A DNA stretch of 64,000 nt, taken from the NCBI RefSeq assembly GCF_001270495.1, contig NZ_LGUR01000197.1, positions 1 to 64,000 on the forward strand, in the 5' to 3' direction. The notes under the pieces were generated by a model that worked only from the letters and a program-made list of their open reading frames with translations, was not told the DNA's origin and did no database searches. Below, in pieces: positions 8,725-16,858 of this stretch. The stretch's first letter is position 1, and each line of letters starts with the position of its first letter. Position numbers and translations under genes: made by a program. This stretch comes from Streptomyces viridochromogenes (GTDB lineage: Bacteria > Actinomycetota > Actinomycetes > Streptomycetales > Streptomycetaceae).

Positions 8725-8765
8725 CCTCCCGTGAGGTCCCGTGAGGTCCCGTGAGGTCCCGCGAG
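8722..8765. repeat. 10-bp tandem repeat with hairpin between convergent genes
   Basis: CCCGTGAGGT-type unit of exactly 10 bases, three perfect copies plus a partial one (GTGAGGTCCC at 8731, 8741 and 8751). The first copy pairs with the preceding GACCTC to make GACCTC-CCGT-GAGGTC. It probably acts as a terminator for the HD-domain gene and lies 20 bases from the end of the opposing acyltransferase gene. Confidence 0.6.
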
Positions 8766-8784
8766 GGGAACGCTCCGAATCGGC

Positions 8785-9987
8785 TCAGGCGTTGACCTTC
8801 TCGCGCCTGGCCGCACCCTCGCGCTTCTCCCGCTCCCGGGCCAACTGAGCCGCGTCCCGCTTGAACGCCCACTCCATCTTCGGCTCCATCGCGAACCGGA
8901 ACACCCGCTGTACCGGTGAGGTGCACAGCAGCGTGACACCGATCGCCGCGACGACGGACACGAAGATCTCACCGAGCGGCCGCTGCAACCAGGCGTGCTC
9001 GAACCAGCCCTGATAGTCGCCGGCCTTCACGACGAAGCCGTGCAGCAGGTAGCCGTACAGCGTGCCCGCACCGAGCGCCGTGAACCACATGTGCCGACGC
9101 GGCACCCAGGCGAAGAAGCAGGCCGTCAGCAGCAGCGAGCAGCCGAACATCGCCAGCACCATGACCGGCCCGGCCCACCACGGCGCGCCCAGCTCCTGCG
9201 CGGCGTCCCGGTGGTAGAACCACGCGGTGTTCATCCGCGGCACGGCCCACCATCCGAAGCCCAGCGCCGCCGCGAACACCGGCACGGCCAGGATCCGCAC
9301 CGTGCGCGTACGCACCATGTGGAAGTGCTCGGGCTTCATGCACAGACCCAGCACGAAGTACGGCAGGAACTGAAGGACCCGCTGAAGGTCCAGGTCGTCA
9401 CCGATCTCCGGGGTGACCGTCGCCGCCATGGCGAGACCGAGCGCGAGCGGCAGCGGCCAGCGCACCATCTTCCAGATGGGGGTGGTCATCCGCCAGATGA
9501 ACAGCGCGCACAGGAACCAGGTCAGGTACCACGGGTCCAGGAGGCTGATCTCCTGGCTCGGGTCCTCGTCGATCCAGCGCTTGAAGAGGGGATAGGCCGT
9601 CTCGAAGACGATGTAGGGCACCGCGACGCCGGTGATCAGGCGCTTCAGCCGGTTGGGGCTCGCGTCGAAACTCCGCGAGAAGAAGCCGGAGATGATGATG
9701 AACGCCGGCATGTGGAAGGTGTACACGACGGTGTACACGGCCTCCAGGATCCGGCTGTCGCCCTTGATCGGCTCCCAGGAGTGTCCTATGGCGACAAGCA
9801 CGATCGCCAGGTACTTGGCGTTGTCGAAGAACGCGTCGCGCTGCTTGGCACCGGCGGACGCGGATCTCCTGTCCGCCTGAGCCTGCTGGTTCTGCGGCGA
9901 GCGCGGACTCGGCACTCCGTCCGCCGACGACTCTGCCGGGGGGAGTGGCGCTCTGTTGTGGCCGTGCGGTCGCAGCGAGTTGTTCAC
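8785..9987 (-). CDS. Acyltransferase-3 family membrane protein
   Basis: 400 residues from the GTG at 9987, chosen because GGGAGG sits 5-10 bases before it; an in-frame ATG at 10038 has no such site. About ten membrane segments. The start of the domain (FFDNAKYLAIVLVAIGHS) carries the conserved His of acyltransferase-3 (OafA/OatA/NodX-type) proteins, and TFHMPAFIIISGFFS is a second signature. The family moves acyl groups onto extracellular sugars, lipids or antibiotics. The last 45 residues are a charged cytoplasmic tail (KRDAAQLAREREKREG). The substrate is unknown and no glycan gene cluster is nearby. Confidence 0.87.
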   Translation of the reverse strand: MNNSLRPHGHNRAPLPPAESSADGVPSPRSPQNQQAQADRRSASAGAKQRDAFFDNAKYLAIVLVAIGHSWEPIKGDSRILEAVYTVVYTFHMPAFIIISGFFSRSFDASPNRLKRLITGVAVPYIVFETAYPLFKRWIDEDPSQEISLLDPWYLTWFLCALFIWRMTTPIWKMVRWPLPLALGLAMAATVTPEIGDDLDLQRVLQFLPYFVLGLCMKPEHFHMVRTRTVRILAVPVFAAALGFGWWAVPRMNTAWFYHRDAAQELGAPWWAGPVMVLAMFGCSLLLTACFFAWVPRRHMWFTALGAGTLYGYLLHGFVVKAGDYQGWFEHAWLQRPLGEIFVSVVAAIGVTLLCTSPVQRVFRFAMEPKMEWAFKRDAAQLAREREKREGAARREKVNA

Positions 9988-9992
9988 AGACC

Positions 9993-10014
9993 CTCCCGCC
10001 GGAAGCCGGGGGAG
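9993..10014 (-). promoter_or_regulatory. 5' leader hairpin covering the ribosome binding site
   Basis: On the minus strand CTCCC-CCGG-CTT-CCGG-C-GGGAG folds into a 9-bp stem with one bulge. Its 3' arm contains the GGGAGG ribosome binding site of the acyltransferase gene, so folding would hide the site. Confidence 0.5.
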
Positions 10015-10071
10015 TAGACCGAGGCCCTCGCTGCGCATGCGGGGGACGAGGCAGCATGGAACATCTGAGGC

Positions 10072-10101
10072 ACCCTAGCGTTGCCTGTGGGATTTCGTAA
10101 A
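10072..10101 (-). promoter_or_regulatory. Candidate sigma-HrdB promoter of the acyltransferase gene
   Basis: Read on the minus strand: TTTACG (10101-10096), 18 bases, TAGGGT (10077-10072). Transcription would start near 10065, giving a leader of about 78 bases with the hairpin at 9993-10014. Confidence 0.5.
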
Positions 10102-10527
10102 ACCCGCGAGGTCATTCCCGGATATCGCGTTGGGCCTCGCGTGTACAACGAACGTGCACCGCACGGACACCTGTTGGCCATCCGTCTTGTCCGGATTCAT
10201 CCGGACTAATCGGTGCATATAGTCAGGAGCTGGCCTCGGTGGAATGATCAGCTCACACTTAATTCGAAATATCGGCGAACACGTTGTGTGTCGATGGAAA
10301 CGATCCCGTCGAATTACCTGCGCGAGTACGCACCCGAAATCCTGTACGGGCACAACGTGAGAGGTGGTTGCGCTCGGAGGACCCGCACAGATCCGGCACA
10401 GGTGTGGCGAACGAAACGTCACGTGCCGCATAGCGGGGCCCGGTTGGTGGCACGATGGTTCTGGCGGGGGTGCGCGGGGTCGCGTCCCCGGGCCGGGAGA
10501 GCGGACCGACCGAGGGTGTGATCTGTT
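10102..10527. other. Intergenic stretch without a supported gene
   Basis: About 425 bases of relatively AT-rich sequence upstream of a small membrane protein gene. Short open frames exist on both strands, but none shows a ribosome binding site, Streptomyces codon bias or a recognisable domain. It presumably holds the promoter of the small gene; no confident -10/-35 pair was found. Confidence 0.5.
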
Positions 10528-10722
10528 GTGGCCATTTCGCTGTCAGTGGTGTTGCTGTTGGCGATCATCTTGGTGGTGTTGATTCGTGGCGGATCCCTGA
10601 AGGCCGGCCCCGCCGTCGTCGCTGTGCTGTTCGGCTTCTTCCTCGCCTCGACCGGCATGGCCGACGACATCCAGAGATTCCTCAACTCGATAGCCGAGAC
10701 GATCAACTCGATCCAGTTCTAG
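10528..10722 (+). CDS. 64-residue two-segment membrane protein
   Basis: GTG start; AGGG lies about 11 bases upstream. Residues 2-19 (AISLSVVLLLAIILVVLI) and about 27-43 (GPAVVAVLFGFFLASTGM) are hydrophobic, joined by the short basic RGGSLK; the end (DDIQRFLNSIAETINS) is an amphipathic helix. Codon use is normal for the genome, which supports a real gene. I know similar short proteins from other Streptomyces only as hypothetical proteins. A role as small regulator of a membrane partner is possible but unproven. The kinase gene follows after 114 bases. Confidence 0.7.
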   Translation: MAISLSVVLLLAIILVVLIRGGSLKAGPAVVAVLFGFFLASTGMADDIQRFLNSIAETINSIQF

Positions 10723-10836
10723 CCTCCGTTCCGGGAGTCGGTCCGGGAGCCGTTCCGGGGTCCGTGGGGCGGCCTGGAAGGGTACGGATACCCTCGTTCG
10801 TGATCGTCGAACGGTCCGGAACGGGGGAACGTACGG

Positions 10837-12987
10837 ATGGCGCTGCGCGAGACGGACCCGGCGGAGGTGGGTGGCTACCGGATCGAGGACCGCCTCGGCT
10901 CCGGTGGCATGGGCGTGGTCTACCTCGCCCGCTCGGCATCCGGACGCCGCCTGGCCGTCAAGGTCGTGCACGCGCAGTACGCCGACGACGGCGAGTTCCG
11001 CACCCGGTTCCGCCGCGAGGTGGCCGCCGCCCGCCAGGTCAGTGGCGCCTTCACCGCCCCCGTCGTCGACGCGGACGCCGACGCGCCGCTCCCCTGGATG
11101 GCCACGCTCTACATCCCGGGCGAGGACCTCGGCACCCATGTCCGCCGCCACGGCCCCCTGCCCCTGCCGCAGTTGCGCGAACTCGCCGCCGGCCTCGCCG
11201 AGGCCCTGCGGGACATCCATCGCGCCGGAATGGTCCATCGCGACCTGAAACCGGCCAATGTGATGCTCGCCGAGGACGGCCCCCGCGTCATCGACTTCGG
11301 CATCTCCCGCGCCGCCGAGTTCGCGCCCTCCGACGTCCTCACCCAGACCGGCCGTGTGATGGGCACCCCGCCCTATATGTCCCCGGAGCAGTTCTTCTCC
11401 CCCCAGGACGTGGGCCCGGCCGCGGACGTCTTCTCCCTCGGCTCGATCCTCGCGTACGCCGCCACCGGCCACGGCCCGTTCGACAGTCCGAGCCCCTACG
11501 AGACGGCCCTCCGGGTCGTCGACGGCACCCCCGAACTCGACGGCATTCCGTCCGATTTGCTCCCCTTTATTCAGTTCTGCCTGGAAAAGCACCCCAAGTC
11601 CCGCCCTTCGCCGGACGAGTTGCTGCGACTGCTGCGCGACGGCGCCCTCCCCGACCCACGCCCCGCGGAGGAGACGCCGACCGTCGTGGACCCCGGCCGG
11701 CCCCGCCGGCGCCGCAGACGCCTCTGGCTGGCCTCCGTGGCCGCCGCCGTCGTCGTCGCGGCCCTCGCCACCACCACGGTCGCCCTCACCGGCGACGACT
11801 CCGACCCCGGCGACCTGCCCCTCGGCTGGCGGGCCTGGCACCAGAAGTCGAAGGACCCGAGCCCCGACAAGGAGCCGATAGGCGCCGACGCTCCCTTCGC
11901 CCGCTGCGCGGCCACCGGCCGGTCCCTCGTCTGCGCCGGCGACGACGTCATGGCGAGCCGCTTCGCCCTCGCCGACGGCCGCAACACCTGGGCCCGGTCG
12001 GTCGACGAGACCGCCGACGACATCGGCGGCGGCGACGCCGGCTCGATCATCGCCGCGCGCGGCGGTCGCGTGTACGTCTACGGCGCCGACGACCGGATCG
12101 TCGGCGAGGATGCGTCCAACCCGACTCGCTACACCGTCCAGGCGCTCGACGCCGAGACCGGCAAGGTGATCTGGAAGACGATCACCGGCGACAGCGACGA
12201 GGCCACGGAGCCCAACAACGACCAGGGCTTCTCCACCGCCGTACCCGAGGGCGTCATCGCCACCTACGGTGCGAAAGGGCAGCAGTACGCCCTCCTCGAC
12301 GCCGCCGACGGCAAGGTCCGCTGGAAGCGGCCGATGCCCAGCCCGGCCACGCAGATCTGCCTGCTCCGCAGCGCCGCCCAAAACGCGTATCTGGTGTGCC
12401 AGCAGTGGGGCGAGGAGGACGTCACCGGGACAAGCGTCGCGCAACTCGACCCGGCCACCGGCCGTCCCCGGTGGACCGTGCAGGTCAAGGGAGAGCAGGA
12501 CATCGTCGGCCAGTCCGACGGGCGGCTGGTGATGCTCAACACGACAGGCACCCGTCGCACGCTGACCCTGATCAACTCCACCTCGCACGTCCTGACGACC
12601 ATACGGCTGTCCCGGACCCTGCCCGAGGGCGCGACGCCCACCCTGCTGGGCGACAGGCTCTACGTCACGTCGTCCAGCGGCAGCGTCCGCGCGGTCGCCC
12701 CGGACACCGGGCGCCAGCTCTGGGAGAGCAACTCCACCGTGGAGTCGCCGGGCCCCCCGACCGCCTCCGCGTCCCACCTCTACGTGGCGTCCCCCAGCGG
12801 CCGCCTGGCCGCCCTGAACCTGCGTACCGGCGCCGTGGAGGCCACCCTCCAGGGACGGGACGACGGCGGCACCGCCGACTCCACCGGCATCGGAGCCCCC
12901 CTGACCCTCGTCGGCGACGCCCTCTACGTTCCGTACGGCATCCGCTCCGTCTACACCGTGGACGTACGCACACTGCGCGGCGACTGA
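10837..12987 (+). CDS. Receptor Ser/Thr protein kinase with PQQ-type beta-propeller
   Basis: 716 residues in three parts. Residues 14-268 form a Hanks-type kinase: GSGGMG loop (21-26), Lys42 in AVKVV, HRDLKPAN (134-141), DFG (153-155), and MGTPPYMSPEQ in the activation segment with likely autophosphorylated Thr residues before it. A basic stop-transfer run (RPRRRRRR) precedes one membrane helix (about 296-317). The outer 390 residues are PQQ-like blades (repeats of the type ALDAETGKVIWKT, LDPATGRPRWTV, VAPDTGRQLWES), forming a beta-propeller sensor. All catalytic residues are present, so it should be active. The ligand is unknown. A strong terminator follows. Confidence 0.94.
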   Translation: MALRETDPAEVGGYRIEDRLGSGGMGVVYLARSASGRRLAVKVVHAQYADDGEFRTRFRREVAAARQVSGAFTAPVVDADADAPLPWMATLYIPGEDLGTHVRRHGPLPLPQLRELAAGLAEALRDIHRAGMVHRDLKPANVMLAEDGPRVIDFGISRAAEFAPSDVLTQTGRVMGTPPYMSPEQFFSPQDVGPAADVFSLGSILAYAATGHGPFDSPSPYETALRVVDGTPELDGIPSDLLPFIQFCLEKHPKSRPSPDELLRLLRDGALPDPRPAEETPTVVDPGRPRRRRRRLWLASVAAAVVVAALATTTVALTGDDSDPGDLPLGWRAWHQKSKDPSPDKEPIGADAPFARCAATGRSLVCAGDDVMASRFALADGRNTWARSVDETADDIGGGDAGSIIAARGGRVYVYGADDRIVGEDASNPTRYTVQALDAETGKVIWKTITGDSDEATEPNNDQGFSTAVPEGVIATYGAKGQQYALLDAADGKVRWKRPMPSPATQICLLRSAAQNAYLVCQQWGEEDVTGTSVAQLDPATGRPRWTVQVKGEQDIVGQSDGRLVMLNTTGTRRTLTLINSTSHVLTTIRLSRTLPEGATPTLLGDRLYVTSSSGSVRAVAPDTGRQLWESNSTVESPGPPTASASHLYVASPSGRLAALNLRTGAVEATLQGRDDGGTADSTGIGAPLTLVGDALYVPYGIRSVYTVDVRTLRGD

Positions 12988-13037
12988 GTCGACCGGGGGG
13001 CATCCCGCCGGGAAACGAGATCCCACCGGGAAACGAA

Positions 13038-13078
13038 TCAGGGCCAGGTCGAGGAATCATCCTCTGACCTGGCCCTGA
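13038..13078. terminator. Strong hairpin terminator
   Basis: TCAGGGCCAGGTC plus GAGG pairs with CCTC plus TGACCTGGCCCTGA (one bulged base, loop AATCAT), about 17 bp. It ends the kinase transcript and also lies just downstream of the opposing tRNA-Gly gene. Confidence 0.85.
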
Positions 13079-13084
13079 GCCGTA

Positions 13085-13158
13085 TGGAGCGGGCGACGGG
13101 AATCGAACCCGCGTAGCTAGTTTGGAAGACTAGGGCTCTACCATTGAGCTACGCCCGC
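13085..13158 (-). tRNA. tRNA-Gly (anticodon TCC)
   Basis: On the minus strand the acceptor stem GCGGGCG/CGCCCGC, the D-arm (GCTC...GAGC), the anticodon arm CTAGT-CTTCCAA-ACTAG (anticodon TCC), the T-arm with GGTTCGATTCC and an encoded CCA end are all present. 74 bases including CCA. Confidence 0.95.
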
Positions 13159-13289
13159 ACAGGACGCGCCGCAGGTCAGGTGACCGCGGCACAGAAGGCA
13201 TCGTAGCGGGTCGGTGCCCCTCACCGCACACCCCGTAAATGCGGCGGTCGCACTGCCTGCGGCCATGTACCCTACGTGTCGCACCAGCA

Positions 13290-13366
13290 CGGGGTGTGGC
13301 GCAGCTTGGTAGCGCGTCCGCTTTGGGAGCGGAAGGCCGTGGGTTCAAATCCCGCCACCCCGACCA
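13290..13366 (+). tRNA. tRNA-Pro (anticodon TGG)
   Basis: Acceptor stem CGGGGTG/CACCCCG, D-arm GGCGC...GCGC, anticodon arm TCCGC-TTTGGGA-GCGGA (anticodon TGG), T-arm GGGTTCAAATCCC, encoded CCA. 77 bases including CCA. It lies between the divergent tRNA-Gly gene and tig. Confidence 0.95.
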
Positions 13367-13415
13367 CCGACCGGTCCTCACCGGTCATCCGCGCGGTCAC
13401 CTCGCTTGATCGCCT

Positions 13416-13444
13416 TTGGGGCGTTGAGCGGCTGCGGTTACTAT
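13416..13444 (+). promoter_or_regulatory. Candidate tig promoter
   Basis: TTGGGG (13416-13421), 17 bases, TACTAT (13439-13444). It fits a sigma-HrdB promoter for trigger factor, with a leader of about 150 bases. Confidence 0.45.
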
Positions 13445-13600
13445 GCAAGCTGCGCGCCCGTGTGTCTCATCCACAGGAACCTCTGGACATCCCCGGACAT
13501 CCACAGGAGATCCTCGTGGACGTCCTCCGGGCGACGAAATCCGCCGGACCAGTCTGGCCCCGGCAGAACCCAAGAAGTCAGCCCCCAAGGAGACCGAACC

Positions 13601-14995
13601 GTGAAGAGCGCCGTGGAGACCCTGAACCCGACTCGGGTTCGGCTCAGCATCGAGGTGCCCTTCGAGGAGCTCAAGGACAGCCTCGACGCGGCGTACAAGA
13701 AGATCAACCAGCAGGTCACGGTGAAGGGCTTCCGCAAGGGCAAGATCCCGGCCCGCGTCATCGACCAGCGGTTCGGCCGCGGTGCGGTTCTGGAGGAGGC
13801 CGTCAACGACGCGCTGCCGAAGTTCTACACCGAGGCGGTCAACGAGGCGGAGATCGACGTCCTGGGCCAGCCCGAGGTCGACATCACCGAGCTGAAGGAC
13901 GGCGAGACGCTGAACTTCACCGCCGAGGTCGACGTCCGCCCGACCATCGAGATCCCGGACTACTCCGGCATCGAGGTCGAGGTCGACCCGGTCGAGGTCA
14001 CCGACGAGGACATCGACAAGTCGGTCGAGCAGCTCCGTGAGCGCTTCGCCTCCACCTCCCCGGTCGAGCGCGCCGCCGAGGACGGCGACGTCGTCACGAT
14101 CGACCTGCAGGCCAAGGTCGAGGGCGAGGTCCTGGAGGACGGCGTCGCCGAGGGTGTCTCGTACACCATCGGCTCCGGCGAGCTGCTCGACGGCATCGAC
14201 GACGCCGTGAAGGGCCTGGAGGCCGGTGGCGAGGCCACCTTCGCCTCCGAGCTCAAGGGCGGCTCGGCGGCCGGCAAGGAGGCCGAGGTCACCGTCAAGG
14301 TCACCCAGGTCGCCGCGCGCGAACTGCCCGAGCTGGACGACGAGTTCGCGCAGCTCGCCTCCGAGTTCGACACTCTCGACGAGCTGAGGGCCGACAGCCG
14401 CAAGCGCCTCGAGAACATGAAGCAGTACGACCAGGCCACGCAGGCCCAGGAGCGCGTCCTGGAGAAGCTGCTGGAGCTCGTCGAGGTGCCCGTCCCCGAG
14501 AAGCTGCTCGAGGACGAGATCAACACCCGCAAGCACAACCTGGAGCACCACCAGCTCGGCCAGATGGGCCTCGACCTCGAGAAGTACCTCGAGATCCAGG
14601 GCAAGACGGTCGAGGAGTTCGACGCCGAGACCAAGGAAGCCGCGGTCAAGGGCATCAAGACGCAGTTCGTCCTCGACGAGCTCGTCAAGCAGGAGAAGCT
14701 GAACGTCAACCAGGAGGAGCTCACCGAGCACCTCATGCGCCGCGCCGCCTCCTCCGGCATGTCCCCCGACCAGTTCGCCCAGGCGGTCGTCGAGGGCGGC
14801 CAGGTTCCGCTCCTGGTCGGCGAGGTCGCCCGCGGCAAGGCCCTGGCCGTCGTGGTCGAGAAGGCCACGGTCAAGGACACCAACGGCGAGCTCATCGACC
14901 TGAACGACGAGGACGAGGTCGAGCAGGCCACGGAGACGGTCGAGGCCGCCGAGGGCACCGCCGACGCCGCCGACGAGGAGAAGACCGAGGGCTGA
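13601..14995 (+). CDS. tig: Trigger factor, ribosome-associated chaperone and prolyl isomerase
   Basis: 464 residues from the GTG at 13601, which has AAGGAGA eight bases upstream; the frame is open earlier but lacks protein-like codon use. The N-terminal ribosome-binding domain has the [13 protein letters not shown] signature (about 43-55). The FKBP-type PPIase domain follows (about 160-245, starting [13 protein letters not shown]), and then the helical C-terminal arms. The acidic tail ([18 protein letters not shown]) is typical of actinobacterial Tig. It holds nascent chains at the ribosome exit tunnel. It lies directly before clpP1-clpP2-clpX, so folding and degradation genes are side by side, but a terminator separates them. 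Confidence 0.97.
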   Translation: MKSAVETLNPTRVRLSIEVPFEELKDSLDAAYKKINQQVTVKGFRKGKIPARVIDQRFGRGAVLEEAVNDALPKFYTEAVNEAEIDVLGQPEVDITELKDGETLNFTAEVDVRPTIEIPDYSGIEVEVDPVEVTDEDIDKSVEQLRERFASTSPVERAAEDGDVVTIDLQAKVEGEVLEDGVAEGVSYTIGSGELLDGIDDAVKGLEAGGEATFASELKGGSAAGKEAEVTVKVTQVAARELPELDDEFAQLASEFDTLDELRADSRKRLENMKQYDQATQAQERVLEKLLELVEVPVPEKLLEDEINTRKHNLEHHQLGQMGLDLEKYLEIQGKTVEEFDAETKEAAVKGIKTQFVLDELVKQEKLNVNQEELTEHLMRRAASSGMSPDQFAQAVVEGGQVPLLVGEVARGKALAVVVEKATVKDTNGELIDLNDEDEVEQATETVEAAEGTADAADEEKTEG

Positions 14996-15021
14996 GCCCA
15001 CGGAGCCTTGTAGCCCGTAGG

Positions 15022-15057
15022 AGGGGCCCCTGGGGATGCACAATCCCGGGGGCCCTT
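15022..15057 (+). terminator. tig terminator
   Basis: AGGGGCCCCTGGG and CCCGGGGGCCCTT form a long GC stem around the loop GATGCACAAT, followed by TTTCCC, 27 bases after the tig stop. Confidence 0.85.
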
Positions 15058-15085
15058 TCCCATACGGCTGTGCAGTGTCCCTTCA

Positions 15086-15132
15086 GGGGCGCGGGGCTGT
15101 ATCGATATGCGGCTCCGCCGCGGGGGCGCGAA
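15086..15132 (+). repeat. Streptomyces interspersed repeat, family B, copy 1
   Basis: 47-base core with a TATCGATA palindrome in the middle and GCGGCTCCGCCGC on the right side, about 44 of 47 bases identical to 22566-22612. Both copies directly follow the terminator of the preceding gene. Confidence 0.85.
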
Positions 15133-15180
15133 CGGCCACGACGGACCCGCAGCCGCCCGCTTACCGAAGCCGTACGGCGC

Positions 15181-15196
15181 TACGCCCCGGGCGAAC
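15181..15196. promoter_or_regulatory. Candidate ClgR operator upstream of clpP1
   Basis: TACGCCCCGGGCGAAC; the other strand reads GTTCGC-N5-GCG. It matches the known ClgR motif of actinobacteria (CGC-N5-GCG with AT-rich flanks) except at the central A position. ClgR activates clpP1P2 in Streptomyces. The distance to the likely -10 at 15235 (about 40 bases) suits an activator. Confidence 0.6.
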
Positions 15197-15234
15197 ACTC
15201 ACGGAACCGGGATGGCACTGCCCGGCCTGCGCGT

Positions 15235-15240
15235 TAGGGT
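15235..15240 (+). promoter_or_regulatory. Candidate clpP1 -10 element
   Basis: TAGGGT about 40 bases downstream of the ClgR motif. No good -35 box precedes it, as expected for an activator-dependent promoter. Confidence 0.4.
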
Positions 15241-15329
15241 CCATGAGTATGAGGGCAGGGGAGTCCCCGTTGCCCACGCAGAAGACGTGCAGACGGCCCG
15301 GCGCCGTCGTAAGACGAGCAGGTGGATAC

Positions 15330-15947
15330 GTGACGAATCTGATGCCCTCCGCCGCCGGCGAGCCTTCCATCGGCGGTGGCCTCGGCGACCATGTCTACAA
15401 CCGGCTGCTCGGCGAGCGGATCATCTTCCTCGGCCAGCCGGTCGACGACGACATCGCCAACAAGATCACCGCGCAGTTGCTGCTCCTTGCCGCCGATCCG
15501 GACAAGGACATCTACCTCTACATCAACAGCCCCGGCGGCTCGATCACGGCCGGCATGGCGATCTACGACACCATGCAGTACATCAAGAACGACGTGGTGA
15601 CCATCGCCATGGGCCTCGCCGCCTCGATGGGCCAGTTCCTCCTCAGCGCGGGCACGCCGGGCAAGCGCTTCGCGCTGCCGAACGCCGAGATCCTGATCCA
15701 CCAGCCCTCCGCCGGTCTGGCCGGTTCGGCCTCCGACATCAAGATCCACGCCGAGCGGCTGCTGTACACCAAGAAGCGCATGGCCGAGCTCACGGCCCTG
15801 CACACTGGCCAGACCGTCGAGCAGGTCACCCGTGACTCGGACCGGGACCGTTGGTTCGACGCCACCGAGGCCAAGGCATACGGCCTCATCGACGACGTGA
15901 TCGCCACGGCCGCCGGCATGCCGGGCGGCGGCGGCACCGGGGCCTGA
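15330..15947 (+). CDS. clpP1: ATP-dependent Clp protease proteolytic subunit 1
   Basis: 205 residues from the GTG at 15330, with AGGTGG five to ten bases upstream; in-frame ATGs at 15243 and 15249 would add 27-29 residues that could form a propeptide. Catalytic triad: Ser99 (MGLAASMG), His124 (ILIHQP) and Asp173 (SDRDRW). [17 protein letters not shown] is the oligomer/handle signature. It forms the barrel protease together with ClpP2, fed by ClpX or ClpC. It is separated from clpP2 by only 50 bases, so the two are one operon. In Streptomyces ClpP1 controls differentiation and is activated by ClgR. Confidence 0.96.
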   Translation: MTNLMPSAAGEPSIGGGLGDHVYNRLLGERIIFLGQPVDDDIANKITAQLLLLAADPDKDIYLYINSPGGSITAGMAIYDTMQYIKNDVVTIAMGLAASMGQFLLSAGTPGKRFALPNAEILIHQPSAGLAGSASDIKIHAERLLYTKKRMAELTALHTGQTVEQVTRDSDRDRWFDATEAKAYGLIDDVIATAAGMPGGGGTGA

Positions 15948-15997
15948 GACCCCCACAGCGCCCCCAGCCGACCGCCTCAGCCCCTAGGAGACAGACA

Positions 15998-16678
15998 GTG
16001 AACGACATCCCCGGCAGCAGCCTGTACGACCGATCGCGCGCCGAGTACGCGGGCCCCGTGGCCGAGTCCCGGTACGTCATCCCGCGCTTCGTCGAGCGCA
16101 CCTCGCAGGGCATCCGCGAGTACGACCCGTACGCGAAGCTCTTCGAGGAGCGCGTGATCTTCCTCGGCGTGCAGATCGACGACGCCTCCGCGAACGACGT
16201 CATGGCGCAGCTGCTGTGCCTGGAGTCCATGGACCCCGACCGGGACATCTCGGTCTACATCAACAGCCCCGGCGGCTCCTTCACCGCGCTCACGGCCATC
16301 TACGACACGATGCAGTTCGTGAAGCCGGACATCCAGACGGTCTGCATGGGCCAGGCGGCCTCCGCCGCCGCCGTCCTGCTGGCCGCCGGCACGCCCGGCA
16401 AGCGCATGGCTCTGCCGAACGCCCGTGTGCTGATCCACCAGCCGTTCAGCGAGACCGGCCGCGGTCAGGTCTCCGACCTGGAGATCGCCGCCAACGAGAT
16501 CCTCCGGATGCGCTCGCAGCTGGAGGAGATGCTGGCCAAGCACTCCACCACGCCGATCGAGAAGATCCGCGAGGACATCGAGCGCGACAAGATCCTCACG
16601 GCCGAGGACGCGCTGTCGTACGGGCTGATCGACCAGATCATCTCCACGCGGAAGATGAACAACGCCGACGTTCGCTGA
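15998..16678 (+). CDS. clpP2: ATP-dependent Clp protease proteolytic subunit 2
   Basis: 226 residues; the GTG at 15998 has TAGGAG nine bases upstream. Ser122 ([10 protein letters not shown]) and His147 (VLIHQP) are in place, with the acid in the IERDKIL stretch near 197. Compared with ClpP1 it has a longer N-terminus ([21 protein letters not shown]) and its own handle sequence, as usual for the second paralogue in the hetero-oligomeric actinobacterial protease. It is co-transcribed with clpP1. A large hairpin lies between it and clpX. Confidence 0.96.
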   Translation: MNDIPGSSLYDRSRAEYAGPVAESRYVIPRFVERTSQGIREYDPYAKLFEERVIFLGVQIDDASANDVMAQLLCLESMDPDRDISVYINSPGGSFTALTAIYDTMQFVKPDIQTVCMGQAASAAAVLLAAGTPGKRMALPNARVLIHQPFSETGRGQVSDLEIAANEILRMRSQLEEMLAKHSTTPIEKIREDIERDKILTAEDALSYGLIDQIISTRKMNNADVR

Positions 16679-16701
16679 CGCGGACCCGGTATTGTCTGCT
16701 G

Positions 16702-16753
16702 CCCCTTGGCACGGTTTGGGACGGTGCACGTCAAAGTGAACCGCGCCAAGGGG
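16702..16753 (+). promoter_or_regulatory. Large hairpin between clpP2 and clpX
   Basis: CCCCTTGGC-A-CGGTT pairs with AACCG-C-GCCAAGGGG (15 bp, one mismatch, loop of about 22 bases). It could be a terminator or attenuator that lowers clpX read-through. The remaining 105 bases before clpX leave room for a separate promoter. Confidence 0.55.
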
Positions 16754-16858
16754 GGCCCGAACGGGGGGCCAGGCAAGGTACCGTCGACATAAGGCAGCAC
16801 CAGGAGCCGCTGGATTCGAAAACGTCCAGTCGTCTCCCAGGCGAAGGGGAAGCACACC

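Noticed and set aside
10213..10521. Possible 102-residue gene upstream of the small membrane protein
   Set aside because: Arg-rich translation, no Streptomyces codon bias, no ribosome binding site; it overlaps the region where a promoter is needed.
13397..15043. Long open frame on the minus strand opposite tig
   Set aside because: It is the mirror of the strong GC bias at third positions of tig. The translation is Leu/Val/Asp-rich without a domain, and no ribosome binding site or promoter is seen.
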